From NCBI GenBank assembly GCA_035559535.1, contig DATMBG010000037.1:196475-237264 (forward strand): a DNA stretch of 40,790 nt. Direction: 5' to 3'. The position numbers and the translations under genes were made by a program. The notes below the pieces were generated by a model that did not search any database, was not told the DNA's origin, and worked only from the letters and a program-made list of their open reading frames with translations. Source of the stretch: Candidatus Limnocylindrales bacterium (GTDB taxonomy: Bacteria > Moduliflexota > Moduliflexia > Moduliflexales > JAUQPW01). This document shows, piece after piece, positions 1-7,767 of the stretch. Position 1 is the first letter of the stretch. The number at the start of each line of letters is the position of its first letter.

Positions 1-314
1 ACGGCCAAATAGCCTAATTTGGCAAGGCGACGGCAGACATCTTTGATGTATTCATGAACCCCAAAAATTTCTTGAACAACCAACACAACGGGGAATGGCC
101 CTCCAGAGGAAGGCATAGCTCTGTACGCAGGGAATTCACCATCTGCAGTAGGAATCTTTACCTCTCCTGCCGTTAACCCGGTGGTATCGGTGGTAATTGT
201 TTGTGCGGAAACCGGCTGCACTGCCAGAGCAAATCCGGTTGCCAACGTAGTGACTACAAACTCCCTCCTCGTAAACTCTGTCTTCGGCATCAAACTTTTC
301 AAATCTTCATGCAT
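1..314 (-). CDS. Dienelactone hydrolase family protein, exported (N-terminal part)
   Basis: This gene runs off the left edge, so only the first 104 residues are visible. The start at 314 is preceded on the minus strand by a good ribosome binding site (AAGGAG about 8 nt upstream). The N-terminus carries a twin-arginine-like signal, with TRREFV followed by a hydrophobic stretch ([11 protein letters not shown]) and an A-Q-T cleavage region. After it comes the opening of an alpha/beta hydrolase of the dienelactone hydrolase type: [17 protein letters not shown], then a beta strand [20 protein letters not shown], which matches the conserved VVxxEIFGxxxxIxDxC region. The family normally hydrolyses lactones or esters with a Cys-Asp-His triad, which lies beyond the window. 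The substrate cannot be inferred. I am confident of the family but not of the role. Confidence 0.85.
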   Translation of the reverse strand, partial: MHEDLKSLMPKTEFTRREFVVTTLATGFALAVQPVSAQTITTDTTGLTAGEVKIPTADGEFPAYRAMPSSGGPFPVVLVVQEIFGVHEYIKDVCRRLAKLGYLA

Positions 315-404
315 CGTACTTTCTCCTTCCATACATAACATATCCTAAAACGGATCTATACTCTACTTTTACAGTTTTTAAAGGTTTATCCCTGAAGGGG
401 TCAA

Positions 405-465
405 AAGTATGGGAGTATGGGAGTATATTCTCCCACACCTCCCTACCTCCACACTTCCATACTTT
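405..465. repeat. Low-complexity GGGAGTAT-type polypurine/polypyrimidine repeat
   Basis: Tandem-like GGGAGTAT units are followed by their complementary CTCCCAC/CTCC/CATAC pyrimidine units, so the tract can fold back on itself. A longer relative lies at 14699-14862 downstream of the cytochrome cluster. The open reading frames that cross it are composition artefacts. No gene is visible between 315 and 620. Confidence 0.6.
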
Positions 466-619
466 CACAGTCCTTCGCGGATAAAAATGCAAAAGTGTAG
501 ATCTATACTATTTAGGATTTAAACGGGTTGTTAACCAATCGTTTCGATCCTGTCAGGATAATATGTATTACCCTATTCCAGAGAAATACTTTTAAGCAAG
601 TACAATTTTTTTTCCCTCT

Positions 620-751
620 AGTACACTGTTTACTTAATTTTAGCCTCATAGGGCTACTTTCACTCCCCAGCTCCCCTCTCCCGCAGCGTGGGAGAGGGGC
701 CGGGGGTGAGGGTCCCTTAAAAGTCAAGCAAAACTAAGTAAACAAAGTACT
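620..751. repeat. 132-bp MITE-like element, copy 1
   Basis: The ends are 22-bp terminal inverted repeats, 620-641 and 730-751, matching at 19 of 22 positions. The centre holds a perfect 10-bp hairpin (CCCCTCTCCC at 673-682 pairing with 690-699). A second copy of identical length and high similarity lies at 34465-34596. It has no coding capacity. A CTAG or TA at both borders could be a target-site duplication. The size and structure suggest a non-autonomous transposon or a structured extragenic repeat. Confidence 0.7.
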
Positions 752-1526
752 AGGATACTTACCGTATTTCTTTAAAATTGAACCTTCTCGTTCTCAGGTA
801 TAACACCAATTCAATATAGAAACCTGGCCTAGATGGTAGGGACGAGGGGACGCGGGGACACAGCGACGCGGAGACCCAACCCTTCCCTAGGGAAACCTGA
901 CCTAAATGGTAGGGGCAGCCCTCTGGGACTGCCCTATTTAAGGTCGATCCCATCGGGGTCATCGCCTCTACACATAATGTGACATCTTTATGGAGAATTG
1001 GTATAATCTGGGAATGAGGCAGGAACGGAAGTTTATATAAAACTACAAGGATATAGCTACCTACAGATTTGATAATTTTTTCATAACTTTTGCTCCCGAC
1101 AAGACCATCAACAGCTTTTTCTTGTAAAGGCGCTCTCCAGGTATCTAGGTAAGAGATTTGCCGAGATGCTCCAACAGGTCTATGACCGGCGTAAGCCCTC
1201 TGAGACACCTCCCTTGTGGCTTCAAACGGACTCGACATTAAGGGTTTCTAGCCCTGGGCTGTCGTACCGAATCACTTGAACTTGCCATAAAGTTGCTCAA
1301 TATTGCTGCACGGGTTATTGTGGGGAGCCTGGTTCAAATGGCCTGTGATCCACAGACCAAAACCGAAAAAAATTCTTGACATTTCTTAACATTTAAGGAA
1401 ATATTATCATTCTAACGAAAACATAACAAGTCTGAACATGACCTTGCTCTCCCCACCGGAGTATTGAAATTCTGCCAGAGGACTAGGGTTTATAAAGAAA
1501 AAATTAGTAGCCGGAAGACTTTTATT
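752..1526. other. Gene-free stretch with an imperfect direct repeat
   Basis: I see no convincing gene here. A 22-bp unit occurs twice as a direct repeat (820-841 and 893-914, 20 of 22 identical) around a GACGCGGGGACAC-type tract. Short protein-like fragments in several frames (for example around 1110-1250 and 1277-1370 on plus) could be decayed transposase sequence, but they are too short to assign. Confidence 0.4.
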
Positions 1527-1780
1527 TTGGAACCTGAAAAATCCGCCAAACCAAAATTTCTGGATCAGGTGCGTACAGCCTCGTACCCGGCATTACAGTC
1601 AACGCACCGAAGAAGCGTATGTGAGTTGAATTAAGTGCTTTATTCTATTCCACAACAAGCGCCATCCGGCAGAGATGGGTGCCAAAGAGATCTTCGAAAG
1701 ATCCACTTTCCGGAGTAAGACGAAGGTACCACTTAGGCGAATGGACATTACAGTGTGCCGTCAAAGAGGCTCGGCAAGAA
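1527..1780 (+). pseudogene. Integron-type tyrosine recombinase (integrase) remnant
   Basis: Three pieces of an integron/phage integrase can be read in order on the plus strand. The first is EPEKSAKPKFLDQVRTA (from about 1530). After a frameshift near 1580 comes TRHYSQRTEEAYVS, then an in-frame TGA at 1627-1629 where the family has Trp, then IKCFILFHNKRHPAEMGAKE. After a deletion near 1710, YHLGEWTLQCAVKEARQE is read from 1727. The first two match the N-terminal SAM-like DNA-binding domain. The last matches the HLHEx(5)AVKxA stretch before the catalytic histidine of integron integrases. Frameshift, stop and deletion together show the gene is dead. It sits beside a GC-rich foreign-looking block and may be a trace of how that block arrived. 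Confidence 0.7.
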
Positions 1781-1911
1781 TTTTATCGCTATTTCCCGTA
1801 GGTAGTAGCCGTAAGAGTCGGTGAGGGGGAGAAGGCAAGAAGGAAGGGGGATTTTGCCTAACTTGGCTTGTAGTTGACCGAGGGTGGCGGGCGGGGGGAG
1901 TGGTTGACTTT

Positions 1912-2025
1912 GAAGACCTGTTCGCCCCCTCGGCAACTGAAGCAGGATCGTTAGGCCTCAACGCCGAGAGCGAATTGCGCAAAGGTAGCGCGTTCACCTT
2001 CACGCTGCCACTTGACCAGAAATGA
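1912..2025 (+). pseudogene. Histidine kinase C-terminal remnant
   Basis: This is a 37-codon reading frame ending in TGA at 2023-2025. It reads ...GSLGLNAESELRKGSAFTFTLPL..., which matches the end of a HATPase domain: the GLGL of the G2 box, then ESExGKGSxFxFxLPL. The helix normally lying between GLGL and ESE is missing. No kinase sequence can be read upstream in this frame, so it is a broken gene end. It is GC-rich like the intact kinase that follows at 2110, and may be the tail of a neighbouring kinase brought in on the same fragment. Confidence 0.65.
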
Positions 2026-2026
2026 A

Positions 2027-2100
2027 ACCACGAAAGACACGAAATGGACGCAAGGGGCCGACCTGTCTTTCGGTTTTCGTATCTTTCGTGTATTCGTGGT
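2027..2100. repeat. Imperfect inverted repeat ahead of the kinase gene
   Basis: ACCACGAAAGACACGAAA at 2027-2044 is answered by its near reverse complement TTTCGTGTATTCGTGGT at 2084-2100. The pair lies between the kinase remnant and the intact kinase. From memory, repeats of this ACGAAAGACACGAAA type are frequent between genes in some Verrucomicrobia; I could not check this here. It could also act as a terminator for the upstream remnant. It argues against the in-frame ATG at 2044 as the kinase start, because the first 22 codons would be repeat sequence. Confidence 0.55.
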
Positions 2101-2109
2101 GAGCCTCTC

Positions 2110-5100
2110 ATGAAAGCTAGAATCCTCCTGATCGAAGCCAACGAGCAGAACCGTTACCTCGCCACGTTCCTGTTGGAGAAGCACGGCTTCACCGTGGTCC
2201 ACGCGCCCGACGGCCCGGCTGGCATCGCGCGCGCCAGGCAGGAGCGGTTCGATCTCATCCTGCTCGACATTCAATTGCCCGATATGGACGGCTATGAGGT
2301 TGCGCGCGCGTTGCGCGCCGAGCCGGCGCTGGCCGGAGTGCCGATTGTCGCCGTGACCTCCTACGCGATGGTCGGCGATCGCGAGAAGGCGTTGGACTCG
2401 GGTTGCACCGGCTACCTGGAGAAACCCATCAACCCGGACACGTTCGTCGCGGAAGTCTGCCGCCATCTGCGACCGCCCGGTGGAGAAAGCGAGGAAGCAA
2501 TCGTGCTCAAGGAATACAGCGAAACACTGGTCCGCAAACTGGAGGAGAAAGTCGCCGAACTCGAACAAGCCAACCGCGCGTTGCGCGAGAGCGAAGCGCG
2601 CTTCCGGGCGATTTTCGAGAGCGAACCGGAGTGCGTGAAGCTCCTGGCAGCCGATGGCTCGCTGCTCGCCATGAATCCCGCCGGATTGCAGATGCTCGAA
2701 GCTGATTCGTTCGAGCAGGTCGAGCGCCACTGCATGTATCCGCTTGTGGTGGAGGAACACCGCTCCGCCTTCCGTGAACTGACGGAGCGGGTGATGCGCG
2801 GGGAGTCCGATACGCTTGAATTCCAGATCGTCGGCCTCAAGGGTGGACGCCGCTGGTTGGAGACCCACGCCAGCCCGCTGACCGACGCGACCGGGAGAAT
2901 CGTGGCGGTGCTCGGCATCACACGCGATATCACCGAGCGCAAGCAGGCCGAAGCGGCGCTCCGCGAGAGTGAGGAGCGCTTTCGCCTGCTGGTGGACCAT
3001 GCGCCCGAGGCGGTGGTGCTGCTCGACGTGGAGACCGGCCGCTTCGTGCATAGCAATCCGGCTGCCGAAACGCTCTTCAAGCTGCCCGCCACCGAGCTGG
3101 CCCGGGTCGGCCCGGTCGAGCTCAGCCCGCCAGTCCAACCTGACGGCCAACCTTCTGAAACCAAAGCCCGTGCGCTCATTGCCGCCGCGCTTGCCGGCGA
3201 GAAACCCGTCTTCGAGTGGATGCACCGCGACGCCACCGGCCGCGACATCCCCTGTGAGGTACGGTTGCTGCGGATGGAACTAGGGGGGCGGACGATCGTG
3301 CGCGGCAGCGTGCTGGACATCTCGGAGCGTAAGGCTGCCGAGGCGCGCATCGGCCAGCTCAGCCGCACTTACGCGGTGCTGAGCGGTATCAACCAGGCCA
3401 TCGTCCGCGAAAAAGACCCACAGGCGTTGCTGACCAGCGCCTGCCGCATCGCCGTCGAAAAAGGCGGCTTTTGCCTGGCCTGGATCGGTTTGGCCGGGGC
3501 GGACGGGTGGTTGCGGGTCACGGCCCACGCGGGGGCAACGCCGGAGACGATCGAAGTGGTCCGTGCCTTTGTGGAAGGCCCGCAACCGGACTGCGCCTTC
3601 ACCTATCACGCGCTGCAGCAGGGCGAGCGGGCTGTGTGCCTGGACATCGCCAGGGACGAGCGGGCGCGCAACTGGCGTGACGCAGCACTGGCGCGCGGTT
3701 GCCGTGCGATGGCCTCCCTGCCGCTGCAGGTGGGGGACCGCACGGTAGGCACGTTCAACCTTTACGCGAGCGTGGCGGGCTTCTTCGACCAGGAAGAACT
3801 GCACCTGCTGGACGAGCTGGCGGCGGACATCGGGTTTGCCTTGGAGGCGCACGAGCGGGAACGCGAGCGGCAACGCGCCGAGCAGGCCTTGCGCGAACTC
3901 ATCCGTACGGTGGACGGCATCGTGTGGGAAGCCGATCCCGACACATTCCACTTCACCTTTGTCAGCTCGCACGCCGAGCGGTTGCTGGGCTACCCGGTGG
4001 AACGCTGGTTGAACGAGCCGGACTTTTGGGCTAGCCACCTGCACCCGGACGACCGTGAACGGGCCGTCAACTTCTGTGTTGCCGCCACCCGCGCCGGAAA
4101 GGACCATCAGCTCGAATACCGCATGCTGGCCGCGGATGGGCGCGTGGTGTGGCTGCGGGATCTGGTGACGGTAGTCGTCGAGGACGGCCGCCCGGTGAGG
4201 TTGCGCGGCATCATGGTGGACGTGACAGCGGCCAAGGAAACCGAGGCGGCCCTGCGCGCCAGCGAGGAACGGTTCCGCGAAATCGCCGAGACCATCGAGG
4301 AGGTTTTCTGGGTCACAAACCCGGAGAAAAACCGGATGCTTTACGTCAGCCCGGCCTACGAGCGCATCTGGGGTCGCAGCACGCAGAACCTGTATGCCTC
4401 CCCGCGCGACTGGCTGGAGGCCATCCATCCCGACGACCGCCCGCACGTGCTGGAAGCCGCCACCACCCGGCAGACCACAGGCGAGTATGACGTCGAATAC
4501 CGCATCGTCCGGCCCGACGGCCAGGTGCGCTGGATTCGGGACATGGCGTTTCCCGTGCGGGACGAGTCGGGTCGTGTGGTACGCATCGTGGGCGTGGCGC
4601 GGGACATCACCGATCGGCGGCTGGCCCAGGAGCGTTTCCGCCTCCTGATCGAGAATGCGCCGGACATGATCCACGTGATCGACAACCAGGGGTTGCTCTG
4701 TTTTCAAAGTCCTTCGGTGGAACAAATCCTCGGCTACACCGAGGAGGAACGGCTGGGCCGCAGCGTCTTTGATCTGGTGCATCCAGACGACTTGGCTGCT
4801 GTCCGGGCAGCGCTGGGGCAGGCCGTGGCTCAACCTGGCCAGTCCGTGAGGGTGGAATGCCGGTTGCGGCACAAGAACGGCCAGTGGCGGCTGCTCCAAG
4901 CGGTGGGCCGCAGCTTGCCGGAGCAGGCCGCCGAGGGGTTCATCGTGCTCAACTCGCGCGACGTGACCGACCAACGCCGGTTGGAGGAGCAGTTTCGCCA
5001 GTCGCAGAAGATGGAGGCGATCGGGCAGTTGGCCGGTGGCGTGGCGCATGATTTCAACAACGTCCTGACCACGATCATCATGCAGTCCGAGTTGCTGGAC

Positions 5101-6132
5101 ATGGACGAACAAGTGAGTCCGAAGATCAAAGACGGCCTGCGGCAGATTCGCGCCGCCGCCGGGCGGGCGGCGAATCTCACGCGGCAGTTGCTGCTGTTCA
5201 GCCGCCGCCAGGTGATGCAGCCACGCGACGTGGACCTGAATGAGGTCGTGACCAACCTGGCCAGGATGCTGCAGCGGATCATCGGCGAGGACGTGCGCTT
5301 ACAACTGCACCTGAACCCAATGCCGCTGTGGACACACGCGGACCCCGGCATGTTGGATCAGGTCTTGATGAACCTGGCCGTCAACGCCCGCGACGCCATG
5401 CCCGAGGGCGGTCAGTTGCGCATCGAGACGCTGACCAGAACCGTGGACGAAATGCTCGCCCGGCAGCACGGCGATATCTTACCCGGCGACTACGTGGGCT
5501 TGCGCGTGACCGATACCGGCTGCGGCATTGCGCCGGAACACCTGGCCCGCATTTTCGAGCCTTTCTTCACCACCAAAGAACCGGGCAAAGGCACGGGCCT
5601 GGGGCTGGCCACTGTGTTTGGAATCATAAAGCAGCACGGAGGCTGGATCGAGGTGGAAAGCCAGGTGGGACAGGGAACGACGTTTGAAGCGTATCTGCCC
5701 GCTCTGTCCAAGCCCGCCGCGGCTGCGGCGGTAGCCCGAGCGGTTGCCAGACCGCCGGGAGGCACGGAAACCATCCTGCTGGTCGAAGACGACGAGGCTG
5801 TGCGGCTGATGACGCGTGCGGTACTGGAACGGCACGGGTACCGGGTGATCGAAGCCCCGGACGGGCTGGCCGCCCTCGAACGCTGGGAACAACATCGCGC
5901 GGAGGTGGCGTTGCTGCTGACCGACATGGTGATGCCGCGCGGGATCAGTGGCCACGAGCTGGCCCGGCGGCTGCAGGCCGACCGGACCGATTTGAAGGTG
6001 CTTTATATGACAGGTTACAGCGTGGAACTCGCCGGCCGGAAATTGATACCGCAACCGGGCCAGAATTTTCTCCAAAAGCCTCTTCAAGCCGACGTGCTGC
6101 TGGCCGCCGTGCGGCGGTGCCTGGACGCGTGA
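2110..6132 (+). CDS. Giant hybrid sensor histidine kinase (REC-PASx2-GAF-PASx3-HisKA-HATPase-REC)
   Basis: This is a cytoplasmic, multi-input two-component kinase of 1340 residues. The start at 2110 gives MKARILLIEAN, the natural beginning of a receiver domain; the upstream ATG at 2044 lies in a repeat. Domains in order: DivK-like receiver (1-125; D53, T83, K105), PAS (about 160-277), PAS (278-412), GAF (413-577), PAS (595-710), PAS (716-837), PAS (840-955), HisKA with H980 in GGVAHDFNN, HATPase (NLAVNARDAMPEGG; DTGCGI; TGLGLATVFGI), and a C-terminal receiver (about 1220-1338; D1272). No transmembrane segment is seen, so it should sense soluble or redox signals. In the first receiver the second acidic-pocket residue is Ala (IEAN). 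GC content and codon use differ sharply from neighbouring genes, suggesting transfer. No partner regulator is adjacent. Confidence 0.93.
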   Translation: MKARILLIEANEQNRYLATFLLEKHGFTVVHAPDGPAGIARARQERFDLILLDIQLPDMDGYEVARALRAEPALAGVPIVAVTSYAMVGDREKALDSGCTGYLEKPINPDTFVAEVCRHLRPPGGESEEAIVLKEYSETLVRKLEEKVAELEQANRALRESEARFRAIFESEPECVKLLAADGSLLAMNPAGLQMLEADSFEQVERHCMYPLVVEEHRSAFRELTERVMRGESDTLEFQIVGLKGGRRWLETHASPLTDATGRIVAVLGITRDITERKQAEAALRESEERFRLLVDHAPEAVVLLDVETGRFVHSNPAAETLFKLPATELARVGPVELSPPVQPDGQPSETKARALIAAALAGEKPVFEWMHRDATGRDIPCEVRLLRMELGGRTIVRGSVLDISERKAAEARIGQLSRTYAVLSGINQAIVREKDPQALLTSACRIAVEKGGFCLAWIGLAGADGWLRVTAHAGATPETIEVVRAFVEGPQPDCAFTYHALQQGERAVCLDIARDERARNWRDAALARGCRAMASLPLQVGDRTVGTFNLYASVAGFFDQEELHLLDELAADIGFALEAHERERERQRAEQALRELIRTVDGIVWEADPDTFHFTFVSSHAERLLGYPVERWLNEPDFWASHLHPDDRERAVNFCVAATRAGKDHQLEYRMLAADGRVVWLRDLVTVVVEDGRPVRLRGIMVDVTAAKETEAALRASEERFREIAETIEEVFWVTNPEKNRMLYVSPAYERIWGRSTQNLYASPRDWLEAIHPDDRPHVLEAATTRQTTGEYDVEYRIVRPDGQVRWIRDMAFPVRDESGRVVRIVGVARDITDRRLAQERFRLLIENAPDMIHVIDNQGLLCFQSPSVEQILGYTEEERLGRSVFDLVHPDDLAAVRAALGQAVAQPGQSVRVECRLRHKNGQWRLLQAVGRSLPEQAAEGFIVLNSRDVTDQRRLEEQFRQSQKMEAIGQLAGGVAHDFNNVLTTIIMQSELLDMDEQVSPKIKDGLRQIRAAAGRAANLTRQLLLFSRRQVMQPRDVDLNEVVTNLARMLQRIIGEDVRLQLHLNPMPLWTHADPGMLDQVLMNLAVNARDAMPEGGQLRIETLTRTVDEMLARQHGDILPGDYVGLRVTDTGCGIAPEHLARIFEPFFTTKEPGKGTGLGLATVFGIIKQHGGWIEVESQVGQGTTFEAYLPALSKPAAAAAVARAVARPPGGTETILLVEDDEAVRLMTRAVLERHGYRVIEAPDGLAALERWEQHRAEVALLLTDMVMPRGISGHELARRLQADRTDLKVLYMTGYSVELAGRKLIPQPGQNFLQKPLQADVLLAAVRRCLDA

Positions 6133-6184
6133 GACGATGGCATCAACGGACGAGTCTTGCCGTGCGGGACACCGGCCGCATGTT

Positions 6185-6231
6185 CCGCAACCTCTAAAGT
6201 TGCGGGATGGTGGCACACGCGTCTCGCGTGT
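6185..6231. repeat. Two hairpins after the kinase gene
   Basis: CCGCAAC (6185-6191) pairs with GTTGCGG (6199-6205). ACACGCG (6215-6221) pairs with CGCGTGT (6225-6231) over a 3-nt loop. There is no T-run, so they are not typical intrinsic terminators. They lie in the GC-rich tail that continues to about 6.5 kb, which otherwise shows no gene. Confidence 0.5.
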
Positions 6232-6479
6232 CGGTTTCATGTCACTCGACCGATGTATTCGGCGAGACCTCGGACACAACGTGCTCCGCCACGATGAAAA
6301 GCGAACTCGCCTTGCCCCGTGAGATAGGCGACTTTCGCCGGCTGAGAGGTTGCGATCCTGGCAGTGTTATCTCACGGCGCAAGGTAGCACACTCGGTTTA
6401 CCGGCGCACGAGAATTGGACAGATCAGTGAATGTAATCACGCTGCGGCGTTGATTGCTTCGTCGTGAACTGAGATGGAG

Positions 6480-6800
6480 GCAATCTTGTGAAGTGGTCTG
6501 ACAACCAGCTGAAGCTGCCGGCGCGTAGAAGGACCCAGGCGAAGGTCCCCGCGGTCCTCGTGTGCCGTAGCTTAGCCGGAGCGTTAGGCAGGTATATACC
6601 CGCAAACAAGGTGTAGAACGATGAAGATGTGGAGGGAATGGATTGTCTCGGACCCTAAAGCGTGATACAGCCCCCTCAGCATGCATAGAGCAGATGACAA
6701 TGGGTTGCAGGAAAACTGCCTGCTGGGATCTATACGGGGCGGCTGGGTAACTCGTCCTACCGCGATGGCCGAACCACGTACTTCTGAATAATATCCCTTG
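6480..6800 (+). other. Structured, non-coding stretch; possible group II intron 5' relic
   Basis: No protein can be read here. The sequence has the texture of a structured RNA: AGGACC and GGTCCT arms near 6528-6554, a GTGTGCC start-like motif near 6559, purine-rich AAGCGTGATA-type internal segments, and alternating complementary G/C tracts. This resembles my memory of domain I of bacterial group II introns. I see no domain V and no maturase, so if it is an intron it is a fragment. The call is tentative. Confidence 0.3.
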
Positions 6801-6873
6801 TTTTAACATACCTGTGAATCTTAATCTTATCTGAAAGTGAAATGGGTCGAGTATACTTTCTAGCCCTATTTGT

Positions 6874-7008
6874 ATGGAAGTACCGTCCAATGGTCGGATT
6901 CATCATTGGGCATTCATTCCAGAAGTAGGTAAGTATTTACGGGTTGTCACGAAACCAGATGGGGAACCTGTACATAAGGCATTCTTTGACCGTGGCTTTA
7001 GACCATAG
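6874..7008 (+). CDS. Small DUF4258-like protein (possible toxin, probably truncated)
   Basis: This 44-codon frame was missed by the 60-residue cut-off. It reads MEVPSNGRIHHWAFIPEVGKYL, then RVV, a short charged turn, and HKAFFDRGFRP before TAG. The pattern (GRIHxWxxIPExxxYLRVV followed by HxAFFDRxFxP) is one I recognise from short proteins annotated as DUF4258-like and often paired with a DUF2283 gene. Such pairs are thought to be toxin-antitoxin modules. Homologues are usually longer, and no clear ribosome binding site precedes the ATG, so this may be an N-terminally eroded copy. The DUF2283-like relic just downstream supports the pairing. Confidence 0.45.
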   Translation: MEVPSNGRIHHWAFIPEVGKYLRVVTKPDGEPVHKAFFDRGFRP

Positions 7009-7025
7009 CCTGAGGAGTAGACCCT

Positions 7026-7065
7026 ATGAAGTTTCGATAGGACTCAGACACCGACAGGGGCTTAG
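7026..7065 (+). pseudogene. DUF2283-like antitoxin relic
   Basis: ATG at 7026 opens MKFR, then TAG, then DSDTDRGL. DUF2283 proteins typically begin MKxxYDxxxDxLyI, so a TAT-to-TAG change would explain the stop. Only this N-terminal signature survives. The call rests on a very short match and on its position directly after the DUF4258-like gene. Confidence 0.3.
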
Positions 7066-7137
7066 AAAAGCATTTGAAAAAAGACAACTTAGTGGTACGG
7101 ACTCAACTTTTAACTACAAAAGGAAAGGAGAAAGTTT

Positions 7138-7767
7138 ATGGCCGAACCTGCAATTCTTGAAGTATTCTCAGACTATGTTTGACCCTGGTGCTATTTCAGT
7201 ACGGGACGTATTGAGGAACTACGAAAAAACTATGAGGTAGAAATTAAATGGAGGGCTTTTCCTCTTCATCCCGAAACTCCAGAAGAGGGACAGACCCTGG
7301 AAGAACTTTTTGCGGGCCGTTCTCTGGATCTCGCCATCATGATGGCTCGCCTGAAGCAAGTAGCCGCCGTTGAAGGATTACCCTTTGGGGAACGTAGAAT
7401 GACCTATAACAGTCGTTTAGCCCAGGAATTAGGTAAATGGGCAGAATCCCAGGGTAAGGGCGATGAATTTCATAGGGCGGTTTTTCGAGCTTATTTTGGA
7501 GAGGGTAAGAATATCGGAAAGATTCCAGTACTCATAGATATAGCCCGATCTGTGGGTCTTTCAGATAAAGAGGCTCAGGCTGTGCTTGAGGAAAGAACCT
7601 TTAAGGAAGCCGTTGATTCCGATTGGCACCGCTCTTATCTTATGGGAATCACAGGGGTTCCGACTTTCGTAATCAACAGGCAAGGAGTTGTGGGCGCGCA
7701 ACCCTATGAGGTGCTGGAATTACTGATGAAGGCAGCGAATGTAAAAAAGCGTCAACCCGATCAGTAA
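7138..7767 (+). CDS. FrnE/DsbA-family oxidoreductase with in-frame TGA at the catalytic cysteine (candidate selenoprotein)
   Basis: Read through one in-frame TGA (7180-7182), this is a 209-residue thioredoxin-fold protein of the FrnE / 2-hydroxychromene-2-carboxylate isomerase group. ATG at 7138 has an excellent ribosome binding site (AAAGGAG). The N-terminus is MAEPAILEVFSDYV-(TGA)-PWCYFS. Relatives have DYVCPWC here, so the TGA replaces exactly the first Cys of CxxC, giving U15-P-W-C18. Everything downstream is intact: KWRAFPLHPETPEEG, a helical insert, the cis-proline loop GITGVPTFV and the normal TAA. There is no signal peptide, so it should be cytoplasmic. Conventional calling would start at the internal ATG 7339 and lose the active site. 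TGA is used as a normal stop elsewhere in the window (2110-6132, larB, metG), so the code is not altered. The alternative is a nonsense mutation in a Cys codon. Confidence 0.8.
7183..7223 (+). promoter_or_regulatory. Candidate bacterial SECIS hairpins downstream of the TGA
   Basis: Two alternative stems lie inside the coding sequence. CCC (7183-7185) plus GTGCT (7188-7192) pairs with AGTAC plus GGG (7198-7205), with a TG bulge and an ATTTC loop. Further on, CGTA (7207-7210) pairs with TACG (7220-7223), extendable with TT/AA around a GAGG loop whose first G lies 31 nt after the TGA. That distance and an apical G fit the loose bacterial SECIS rules, but neither hairpin closely copies the E. coli fdhF element. 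Confidence 0.45.

Noticed and set aside
620-751. Repeat elements as CRISPR
   Set aside because: No regularly spaced direct repeats with unique spacers were found anywhere in the window. The repeats present are inverted and dispersed.
759-1238. 159-codon minus-strand frame
   Set aside because: It crosses a direct repeat and low-complexity DNA, has no recognisable domain and no ribosome binding site. It may include decayed transposase sequence, but I could not support a gene.
2412-5112. Long open frames on the minus strand through the kinase gene
   Set aside because: They are shadows of the GC-rich plus-strand gene. Their translations are Arg/Ser/His-rich with no domain, while the plus frame has complete REC, PAS, GAF and kinase domains.
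6520-6700. tRNA or tmRNA gene in the structured stretch
   Set aside because: I could not fold a cloverleaf with T-loop GTTCGAATC-type sequence or a CCA end. No tRNA was recognised elsewhere in the window.
7180-7182. Reassigned TGA = Trp genetic code
   Set aside because: Intact genes here end at TGA (kinase, larB, metG), and the family has Cys, not Trp, at this position. The TGA at a Trp position in the integrase (1627-1629) lies in a gene also broken by a frameshift and a deletion.
6944-7240. 98-codon plus frame overlapping the start of the FrnE-like gene
   Set aside because: It is out of frame with the DUF4258-like and FrnE-like sequences, which both show family motifs. Its own translation has none.
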